From assembly GCA_003452695.1 (NCBI GenBank), contig DMNP01000002.1, positions 1 through 12,047 on the forward strand: a stretch of DNA of 12,047 bases. Reading direction: 5' to 3'. The stretch comes from Eggerthellaceae bacterium. GTDB taxonomy: Bacteria > Actinomycetota > Coriobacteriia > Coriobacteriales > Eggerthellaceae. The translations under genes were made by a program, and so were the position numbers. Below the pieces are notes generated by a model that saw nothing but the letters and a program-made list of their open reading frames with translations, was not told the DNA's origin and made no database searches. This document shows, in pieces, positions 6,546 through 12,047 of this stretch (its first letter is position 1; each line of letters opens with the position of its first letter).

Positions 6546-8045
6546 GTGGCTCAGATCACATCGGGAAAGGTATTGCGAGAAGCGCGCGAGCGCAAGGGCT
6601 ACGACCTGACGACCGTGGCCCGGCGCCTGCGCATACGGCCGGATATCCTCCGCGCCATCGAGGCGGGCGATTTCAACGCCATGCCGCCGCGCGGCTACAC
6701 GCGCAACATGGTGAATGCCTATGCGAGGCTCCTCGGCCTGAACCCGACCGAAATCGTGAACATGTACCTGGACGAAGTGTACGCCAACCAGGTGGAACGC
6801 GCCCGGGGCAGCGCTCCTTCGAGCGGTTTCCACATGGAACGCGAGACGCGCAGGTCGCGCTCGCGCGTGGGCATCGGGTCGGGTGCCGTCGAAGACATTC
6901 CCGACGAACGCGGCGTAACGCAGTACACGCGCGTCCTCTACGACGATGGAACGCGCTTCGCGCGCGACGACTACGGGGTAACGCGCGAGCGCACCAACAA
7001 GGCGGGCAGGTCCGACCGGGACTTCTCCAGCCACCACTCGGGATACGACCAGACGCAGTTCAACTTCATGGACGACCGCCACGGCGTGCGGCGCGGAAAC
7101 AAGCATATCTATGCAGGGCAGACCCCCATGCACTACTCGGCTTCGAGGCTCCCCTCGTTCCTGCAGTCGCGCGGCGTGCTCATCGCGCTTGCTGCCGTGG
7201 TCGTGATAATCATAATAATCGTGCTCGTCGTCGTGCTCGGCGGCAACGGCTCGGCGAAGCAAGACGACGTATCCCAGCTGCCGGTCAGCGGCATAAGCGA
7301 CACGACCGGAACCGAAGATGCCAGCGCGTCGTCGGCGGCCGTGGAAGTGGCCCCCACAAGCGCCCGCGTCATCTATTCGGTGCCTGCCGGCAAGTCCTGC
7401 TATGTCGAGACCTACACGGACGGAACGCTCGCCCCGGACCAGATGGAGGGGCCGGTGGAGCGCACGGTGGACGTTACCGGCACGTGGGTGATAACCACCC
7501 TGCAGCCCGAGAACATAACGGTTACGGTGGACGGCGAAAAGGTGACGCTTGCGCAGAGCACCGAGTACAACGGCATGTACGCCTACAAGGTGGACTTCCC
7601 GGCCATGCTCGAGCAGTGGCGCAGCACCCACACGTCGCGAAGCGCGCAGCGCTCGGCGGCGGTTGCAGAGGCGGGCACCACGTCCGCGTCGAGCAGCAGC
7701 GCCTCTGCCGCGGCGAGCGACGCTTCGGCGACGGCGAACGCGCAGACGCAGGATGCCACCGGAACGGCCAACGCCAACGGCGCCTACACGGACCAAAGCG
7801 CCAACAATGGCTCTGGGCAGAACGGGTCGTCTACCGATTACGGCACGACCGACTACTATGGACAGGCCAACGGCCAGGGAACCGGCTACACCGACTATAC
7901 TGGATACAACGACTACACCGGCTATGGATACGACACCGGCTACACGGGTTACGATACCGGTGGGTACGCGGACAACACTGGATACGGCTACGGCTACGGA
8001 TATGGCTACGGCTACGGCACCGGAAACGCCCAAGGCACGTACTAG
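6546..8045 (+). CDS. RodZ-like HTH membrane protein with Tyr/Gly-rich tail
   Basis: RodZ-type proteins link the cytoplasmic shape/cytoskeleton machinery to the envelope. The 499-residue product opens with the RodZ-type helix-turn-helix (HTH_25; about 3-75, with LREARERKGYDLTTVARRL and AIEAGDFNAMPPRGYTRNMV). A polar basic linker follows (80-205). One very hydrophobic helix of almost only V/I/L/A lies at 211-232. Past it lies a beta-rich domain like DUF4115, the RodZ periplasmic domain (about 270-352), then an Ala/Ser/Thr linker (365-410). The last 69 residues contain 19 Tyr and 21 Gly, including six GY units at 479-490. By analogy the N-terminus is inside and the C-terminus outside. GAGGAGGG lies 4 bases before the GTG start. 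It falls between ftsK and yajQ with 15-16-bp gaps, so co-transcription is likely. The domain order is clear, but whether it acts as true RodZ is unproven. The tail is unusual. Confidence 0.85.
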   Translation: MAQITSGKVLREARERKGYDLTTVARRLRIRPDILRAIEAGDFNAMPPRGYTRNMVNAYARLLGLNPTEIVNMYLDEVYANQVERARGSAPSSGFHMERETRRSRSRVGIGSGAVEDIPDERGVTQYTRVLYDDGTRFARDDYGVTRERTNKAGRSDRDFSSHHSGYDQTQFNFMDDRHGVRRGNKHIYAGQTPMHYSASRLPSFLQSRGVLIALAAVVVIIIIIVLVVVLGGNGSAKQDDVSQLPVSGISDTTGTEDASASSAAVEVAPTSARVIYSVPAGKSCYVETYTDGTLAPDQMEGPVERTVDVTGTWVITTLQPENITVTVDGEKVTLAQSTEYNGMYAYKVDFPAMLEQWRSTHTSRSAQRSAAVAEAGTTSASSSSASAAASDASATANAQTQDATGTANANGAYTDQSANNGSGQNGSSTDYGTTDYYGQANGQGTGYTDYTGYNDYTGYGYDTGYTGYDTGGYADNTGYGYGYGYGYGYGTGNAQGTY

Positions 8046-8060
8046 CGCAAGGAGGCTGAA

Positions 8061-8558
8061 GTGGCAAAGGAAAGTTCGTTCGACGTCGTTTCGACGGTGG
8101 ACATGCAGGAAATCGACAATGCGTTCCAGCAGGCGAAAAAGGAGCTGACGCAGCGCTACGACCTGAAGGGGTCGGGGGCGCAGATAGACTTGGACAAGCA
8201 GGGAAAGACGATGACCGTGAAGGCGCCGAGCGATTTCGTGGCCGGCCAGGTCGTCGACATCATAAGCTCGAAGCTGGTCAGGCGCGGAATCGATCTGGCT
8301 GCGGTTAAATGGGGCGATTCGCAGGCCGCGGCGGGACAGTCCGTCGTGAAGTCCGCAAGCATCATCGAAGGCATCGACCGCGATACGGCGGGCAAGATAA
8401 ACAAGGACATAAAGGCGCAGAAGCTGAAGGTTAAGGTTCAGATCGAGGGCGACCACGTTCGCGTTAGCTCGGCATCGCGCGATACCCTGCAAGAGGTCAT
8501 AGCCTTCCTGAAGGGCAACGACTACGGTCAGCCCCTGCAGTACGTGAACTACCGCTAG
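8061..8558 (+). CDS. yajQ: YajQ family nucleotide-binding protein
   Basis: YajQ proteins are small cytosolic proteins with two RNP-like folds. Members bind nucleotides and RNA, and a Xanthomonas homologue binds cyclic di-GMP. Whether this one does is unknown. The 165-residue length matches the family (about 160-165). Recognisable features are SSFDVVSTVD at the N-terminus, NAFQQAKKELTQRYDLKGS (23-41), LKVKVQIEGDHVRVSSASRD and the C-terminal QPLQYVNYR, which corresponds to the family's usual LQFxNxR ending. AAGGAGG lies 5 bases before the GTG start. It sits 15 bases after the RodZ-like gene and 34 bases before rimO, so it is probably on the same transcript. Of its twelve Ile codons, five are ATA and none ATT. 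Confidence 0.95.
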   Translation: MAKESSFDVVSTVDMQEIDNAFQQAKKELTQRYDLKGSGAQIDLDKQGKTMTVKAPSDFVAGQVVDIISSKLVRRGIDLAAVKWGDSQAAAGQSVVKSASIIEGIDRDTAGKINKDIKAQKLKVKVQIEGDHVRVSSASRDTLQEVIAFLKGNDYGQPLQYVNYR

Positions 8559-8581
8559 TCCACGCGCTGGCGAACGTGTGC

Positions 8582-8587
8582 AGGAGG
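8582..8587 (+). promoter_or_regulatory. Ribosome-binding site that fixes the rimO start
   Basis: AGGAGG lies 5 bases before GTG 8593. The in-frame GTG at 8578 is upstream of this motif and lacks its own site, so the shorter protein is preferred. Confidence 0.8.
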
Positions 8588-8592
8588 CGTGC

Positions 8593-9936
8593 GTGATCGA
8601 AAGTTTCTTGAAAGCGGGAAGCCTCGGCAAGAGCGTGGCCTTCATTACCATGGGATGCGCCAAGAACGAGGTGGATTCCGACCATATGTCGCTTAGGCTG
8701 CGCCGTGCGGGATACGACATCGTAGCAGACCCCGAGCATGCCGATGTCGTCGTGGTGAACACGTGCTCGTTCATCCAGGCCGCAACGGAGGAGAGCATCG
8801 AAGCCATCTTGGAGGCGGCCGGGTTCGAATCCATCGCGTCCGGCAACGCGCACCTGGTCGTGGCGGGGTGCATGCCCGCACGCTACGGAGGCGAGCTGCA
8901 CGAGGCGCTGCCCGAGGTGCGCGATTTCATCACGTGCTCCGAAGAGCAGCTCATAGTGCAGCGCATCGACGAGGTTCTCGGCATAGAGCGCCTTCCCGGC
9001 AACGCGGGGGCCGTGGACCTCGGCTCCGGCGCAGCCACATCCGATGCGCGGACCTTCGCCTACGTGAAGATCTCGGACGGTTGCGACCGGTTCTGCTCGT
9101 ACTGCACCATTCCCTCCATCCGCGGTCGCTACCACTCCTTTTCCGAAAACCAGATTGCGGCGGAAGTGCAACGCAACGTGGACCTCGGCGCACGGGAAAT
9201 CGTGCTGATAGCGCAAGATACCGGAAGGTGGGGAAGCGACCTTCGGCCCGCTTCCACGCTTGCCGTCCTCGTGGACCACTTGGCCGAGCGCTTTCCCGAC
9301 ACGTGGTTTCGCATCATGTACATCCAGCCTTCGGGAATCAGCGACGAGCTCGTGGGCGTCGTGGCCCGTCGCGGCAACGTGTGCAGCTACTTCGACATCC
9401 CGTTCCAGCATGCGAACGGACGCATCCTGAAGGCGATGAACCGCAGCGGGTCCGGGGAACGGCACCTGCAGCTCGTCCGATCCATTCGCGAGCGCATACC
9501 CGATTGCACCGTGCGCACGACGCTCATCGCGGGGTTCCCGGGCGAGACGGACGAGGACTTCGAAGAGCTCTGCGCGTTCGTGGAAGAGGCGGAGCTCGAT
9601 TACGTGGGCGTGTTCGCCTATTCGCGCGAAGAGGGAACGCGCGCGTACGACCTGGAAGGACAGCTGGACGAAGACGAGAAGGCGCAGCGGGCCCAGACGC
9701 TTCGCGACCTTGCCGATGCCTGCTGCACCCCCCGCATAGCCTTGCGCGTCGGCCAAGAGATGGACGTCCTCGTGTGCGGGGCGGAAGAGGACGGCCAGCT
9801 GTACGGCCGCGCCATGTGCCAGGCGCCCGATGTGGACGGGGTCACGTACGTGGATGCGGGAAAGGCCGGTGACATCGTGCGCGTGCGCATCGACGACACG
9901 TTGCTCTACGAGATGGAAGGCACGGTGGTCGCGTGA
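8593..9936 (+). CDS. rimO: Ribosomal protein uS12 methylthiotransferase RimO
   Basis: RimO is a radical-SAM iron-sulfur enzyme that adds a methylthio group to a conserved aspartate of ribosomal protein S12. From GTG 8593 it has 447 residues. The N-terminal methylthiotransferase domain supplies the auxiliary cluster cysteines Cys22 (MGCAKN), Cys58 (VNTCSF) and Cys93 (AGCMP). The radical-SAM domain has CDRFCSYC (Cys164, Cys168, Cys171), followed by IPSIRGRYHS. A TRAM RNA/protein-binding domain fills the last ~65 residues. SIRGRYHS, IAQDTGRWG and YFDIPFQHA favour RimO over its tRNA-modifying relative MiaB, which in actinobacteria lies downstream of recA. All six cluster cysteines are present. 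Its TGA overlaps the next gene's GTG in GTGA, implying translational coupling. The RimO versus MiaB call is about 90% sure. Confidence 0.93.
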   Translation: MIESFLKAGSLGKSVAFITMGCAKNEVDSDHMSLRLRRAGYDIVADPEHADVVVVNTCSFIQAATEESIEAILEAAGFESIASGNAHLVVAGCMPARYGGELHEALPEVRDFITCSEEQLIVQRIDEVLGIERLPGNAGAVDLGSGAATSDARTFAYVKISDGCDRFCSYCTIPSIRGRYHSFSENQIAAEVQRNVDLGAREIVLIAQDTGRWGSDLRPASTLAVLVDHLAERFPDTWFRIMYIQPSGISDELVGVVARRGNVCSYFDIPFQHANGRILKAMNRSGSGERHLQLVRSIRERIPDCTVRTTLIAGFPGETDEDFEELCAFVEEAELDYVGVFAYSREEGTRAYDLEGQLDEDEKAQRAQTLRDLADACCTPRIALRVGQEMDVLVCGAEEDGQLYGRAMCQAPDVDGVTYVDAGKAGDIVRVRIDDTLLYEMEGTVVA

Positions 9937-11078
9937 GCTCCACGGCCGGGCCGGCGAACGGACAGAAGCTCTGGACACCGTCCAACATAATCACCATCAC
10001 GCGAATTCTGCTCGTGCCGGTGTTCGTCGCGGCGCTGCTGGCGCCGTGGCCGGAATGGTTCGGCAAGAACGTGTCGGACCTGAACAACTGGAAGTGCTTC
10101 ATCGCAGCCGGCATTTTCGTGCTCATATCCTGCACCGACTGGCTCGACGGCTATCTTGCGCGCAGCCGCAACGAGATAACCGACTTCGGCAAGTTCATGG
10201 ACCCTCTGGCCGACAAGATCCTCGTCACGGCCGCGCTCATAGCGCTCGTGGAGCTTCGGGCGCTTCCCACCTGGGTGGTGCTCGTCATCCTGGCGCGCGA
10301 GTTCATCGTGTCGGGAGTGCGCATGATGGCCGCGAGCAAGGGCGTCGTCATCGCGGCGAGCATGCTCGGCAAGTTCAAGACCGTGTTCCAGATGGTGGCC
10401 ATCGTGCTGTTCACCATAAAGGACTCGCACATGATAGGCGACTTCAGCATGGCCCTGGCAGACTACCTCTGGGTGTTCAGCTGGATAATCATGCTGGTGG
10501 CGGTGGGGTTGACCGTCGCCTCGCTCGTCGATTACCTGTACAAGGCGCGCGACATCATCGGCATCGGGGCGGGCGTGGGCCCGAGCAGCGCCATTCGCGA
10601 CAAGGACGTGCAGGAGCATGCCGAGAGGGTGGTGGGCGCCTACCTGACGGCCGGGGCCACGTGCTCGGCGGCCGAGAGCCTGACGGGCGGCATGATAGGC
10701 GCCGCCATCACCTCCGTCCCCGGTTCGTCCGAAGCCTTCCGCGGTGGGGTCGTCAGCTATACGAACGAAGTGAAGCACCAGGTGCTCGGCGTTAGCGCCG
10801 ATACGCTGCGCCGCGAGGGCGCGGTGTCGAAGAGCACGGCCGAGCAGATGGCGCGCGGCGTGCGCGAGCGCCTGCAAAGCGACGTTTCGGTTGCGGTCAC
10901 GGGCATTGCGGGGCCCGGGGGAGCAGAGCCGGGAAAACCCGTCGGCACGGTCTGGATCGGTCTTTCCACCGCAAAGGGCACGCGCGCCCGCTCCTTCCTG
11001 TTCGAAGGAGGGCGCGACGACGTGCGGCTGCAGACCGTCATTGCGGCCCTGGGCATGCTGGAAGAGGCCCTCGATTAG
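9933..11078 (+). CDS. pgsA: PgsA–CinA fusion: CDP-DAG–glycerol-3-P phosphatidyltransferase plus NMN amidohydrolase domain
   Basis: One uninterrupted 381-residue frame carries two enzymes. Residues 1 to about 205 are a CDP-alcohol phosphatidyltransferase with about five membrane helices. Its full signature is DxxDGxxAR-x8-GxxxDxxxD, with Asp69, Asp72, Asp90 and Asp94. PgsA of this type makes phosphatidylglycerolphosphate from CDP-diacylglycerol and glycerol-3-phosphate. Residues about 226-380 are the CinA C-terminal (PncC-type) domain, which deamidates nicotinamide mononucleotide. It has AESLTGGMIG (247-256), GGVVSYTNEVKHQVLGV (271-287) and VTGIAGPGG (322-330). The N-terminal CinA pyrophosphatase domain is absent. 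The join is a short Gly-rich linker with no good internal start. In most actinobacteria pgsA and cinA are separate neighbours, so fusion is a simple inference. The GTG start overlaps the rimO stop by 4 bases. Confidence 0.93.
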   Translation: MSSTAGPANGQKLWTPSNIITITRILLVPVFVAALLAPWPEWFGKNVSDLNNWKCFIAAGIFVLISCTDWLDGYLARSRNEITDFGKFMDPLADKILVTAALIALVELRALPTWVVLVILAREFIVSGVRMMAASKGVVIAASMLGKFKTVFQMVAIVLFTIKDSHMIGDFSMALADYLWVFSWIIMLVAVGLTVASLVDYLYKARDIIGIGAGVGPSSAIRDKDVQEHAERVVGAYLTAGATCSAAESLTGGMIGAAITSVPGSSEAFRGGVVSYTNEVKHQVLGVSADTLRREGAVSKSTAEQMARGVRERLQSDVSVAVTGIAGPGGAEPGKPVGTVWIGLSTAKGTRARSFLFEGGRDDVRLQTVIAALGMLEEALD

Positions 11079-11109
11079 AAAACAAGCCACGTGAACGCCG
11101 ATTGACGCC

Positions 11110-11197
11110 CCGACAGGTCGTTGCGTGTCGGATTGCGAGGAACCAGATGCGACTTCTTGTCGGATTTCCGGGTGTTCCGAGCGCAATCCGTGTCGGT
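11110..11197. other. Structured element with TGTCGG repeats upstream of recA
   Basis: CGGATTGCG (11129-11137) and CGCAATCCG (11182-11190) are perfect 9-base inverted arms. Inside them GGAAC (11139-11143) and GTTCC (11174-11178) pair after a small internal loop, and CGAC/GTCG can form an inner hairpin (11150-11153 with 11159-11162). In addition TGTCGG occurs three times in direct orientation (11126, 11158, 11191; spacing 32 and 33 bases), and its complement CCGACA lies at 11110-11115. No T-run follows. It starts about 30 bases after the pgsA–cinA stop. It could be an RNA structure closing that transcript, a small RNA or a protein-binding array. Confidence 0.5.
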
Positions 11198-11219
11198 TAA
11201 ATGAGACCCGGCGGCGGCT

Positions 11220-11281
11220 GCAGGACGCTTGCAGGGCAAGCTTTGCTTGCTAGCATTGTCCGTGGAAAGTGAGCGTCCTGC
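11220..11281. other. Long dyad with alternative inner hairpins upstream of recA
   Basis: Perfect 10-base arms GCAGGACGCT and AGCGTCCTGC are 42 bases apart. Between and overlapping the left arm are GCTTGC (11227-11232), GCAAGC (11236-11241) and GCTTGC (11245-11250). The middle block can therefore pair with either neighbour but not both. No ordinary gene or promoter is recognisable in it. Confidence 0.5.
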
Positions 11282-11408
11282 GCGTAACGGGCTTTCGGAT
11301 ACCCCCTCCTTCAAGCCGCAACGGACGGATGCCCCCTGTTCAAACGCACCAGCTGCACCCGTTCTGCCCCTGCGCGGGCGCTCATTTTCCCGAATCCTTG
11401 CCGATGTG

Positions 11409-11437
11409 TTGACAACAAACATCTGTACGGTGATAAT
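11409..11437 (+). promoter_or_regulatory. recA promoter with overlapping dyads (possible LexA site)
   Basis: A perfect -35 TTGACA is followed, after exactly 17 bases, by the -10 GATAAT (five of six). It lies 30 bases before the recA ATG, so this is the strongest promoter in the window. Two short dyads overlap it: TGTTGACAACA (11407-11417) on the -35, and ACATCTGT inside AAACATCTGTAC (11417-11428) in the spacer. The second partly matches the Gram-positive LexA pattern GAAC-N4-GTTC. The promoter is convincing; repression by LexA is only a suggestion. Confidence 0.85.
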
Positions 11438-11467
11438 GAAACGGTCAAATCGAGAGAAGAAGGAACG

Positions 11468-12047
11468 ATGAACGAAGAAAAGGCAAATTCGCTCAAGCTC
11501 ACCACCGATCAAATCGAATCGAAGTTCGGCTCGGGTTCGATTATGAGGTTCGGCGATAGCGGTCGAGACCTTACGGTCGACGCCATTCCCACCGGCGCCC
11601 TCCCGTTGGACGTCGCGCTCGGCATCGGGGGCGTGCCCCGCGGCAGGATCATCGAGATATACGGCCCCGAATCGAGCGGCAAGACGACGCTCGCCCTGCA
11701 AATACTTGCCGAGGCCCAGGCGCTCGGAGGCATTGTCGCATTCATCGATGCCGAACACGCGCTCGACCCCGTGTATGCCGCCCGGCTCGGCGTGGACATC
11801 GACGAAGTGCTCATATCGCAACCGGACTTCGGCGAGCAGGCGCTCGAAATCTGCGACATGCTCGTGCGGTCGGGGGCAATCGACTGCATCGTGGTCGACT
11901 CGGTCGCCGCGCTCGTCCCGCGTGCGGAAATAGAAGGGGAGATCGGCGACACCACGGTCGGCCTGCAGGCCCGGCTCATGTCCCAGGCGCTGCGCAAGCT
12001 TGCCGGTTCGCTTTCCAAGTCGAACACCACCTGCATCTTCATCAACC
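11468..12047 (+). CDS. recA: Recombinase RecA (3' end beyond the window)
   Basis: RecA forms the nucleoprotein filament that drives homologous recombination and triggers SOS by promoting LexA cleavage. The first 193 codons are present, and the window ends just before the conserved glutamine of FINQ. Numbering matches E. coli RecA exactly at the landmarks: Walker [10 protein letters not shown] (66-74, Lys72), catalytic Glu96 in FIDAEHALD, and Walker B VVDS with Asp144. DNA-binding loop L1 (about 153-164) reads [12 protein letters not shown], with Thr at 163 where E. coli and B. subtilis have His. The ATG follows AAGGA with a short 3-base spacer. It has its own promoter after a 389-bp gap, so it can be transcribed apart from the upstream run. 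Identity is certain; the C-terminal part is not visible. Confidence 0.97.
   Translation, partial: MNEEKANSLKLTTDQIESKFGSGSIMRFGDSGRDLTVDAIPTGALPLDVALGIGGVPRGRIIEIYGPESSGKTTLALQILAEAQALGGIVAFIDAEHALDPVYAARLGVDIDEVLISQPDFGEQALEICDMLVRSGAIDCIVVDSVAALVPRAEIEGEIGDTTVGLQARLMSQALRKLAGSLSKSNTTCIFIN

Noticed and set aside
8578..8592. Earlier in-frame GTG for rimO
   Set aside because: The AGGAGG site lies after it and points to GTG 8593.
6306..8873. Very long (855-codon) open frame on the minus strand opposite ftsK, the rodZ-like gene, yajQ and rimO
   Set aside because: It is antisense to four well-supported genes. Its product is mostly V/A/R/H-rich with no domain, and long open antisense frames are expected opposite GC-rich, strongly biased coding DNA.
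11229..11471. 80-codon plus-strand frame before recA
   Set aside because: It runs through the dyad and the recA promoter, has no ribosome-binding site and ends over the recA start. It is most likely non-coding.

Overview
The window is about 12 kb of GC-rich chromosomal DNA. Gene content, gene order and codon use point to an actinobacterium, most likely the class Coriobacteriia (Eggerthella/Slackia-like). That placement is an inference, not a database result. The order (pnp?)–dapB–rnj–ftsK–rodZ-like–rimO–pgsA–cinA–recA is the classic actinobacterial block. The genes that often lie between dapB and rnj in that phylum (thyX, dapA) are absent, and a yajQ gene sits between the rodZ-like gene and rimO.

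Layout. Bases 2-76 are the 3' end of an upstream gene with a basic tail, possibly PNPase, closed by a strong hairpin terminator. dapB (lysine/diaminopimelate synthesis) and rnj (ribonuclease J) follow on the + strand, with a nested hairpin in the spacer. Next comes a 975-bp stretch with no convincing intact gene (3023-3997). It holds at least four families of short repeats and a short minus-strand remnant of a coding sequence. A promoter at its end starts a tight run: ftsK (chromosome translocation), a RodZ-like membrane HTH protein, yajQ (nucleotide-binding), rimO (uS12 methylthiolation) and a pgsA–cinA fusion (phosphatidylglycerolphosphate synthase plus NMN amidohydrolase domain). All five use GTG starts, with spacings from 34 bp down to a 4-bp overlap. 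A second non-coding stretch of 389 bp (11079-11467) holds two strong structured dyads and a near-consensus promoter for recA. recA runs off the right edge after codon 193.

How the genes fit together. The block is housekeeping: cell-wall precursor supply, RNA decay, chromosome segregation, cell shape, ribosome modification, anionic phospholipid synthesis, NAD salvage and recombination. I see no defence system, integrase, CRISPR array or biosynthetic cluster. The less ordinary elements are the repeat-filled gap between rnj and ftsK, a fusion of a membrane lipid synthase to a soluble amidohydrolase, a tyrosine/glycine-rich extracytoplasmic tail on the RodZ-like protein, and structured DNA/RNA upstream of recA.
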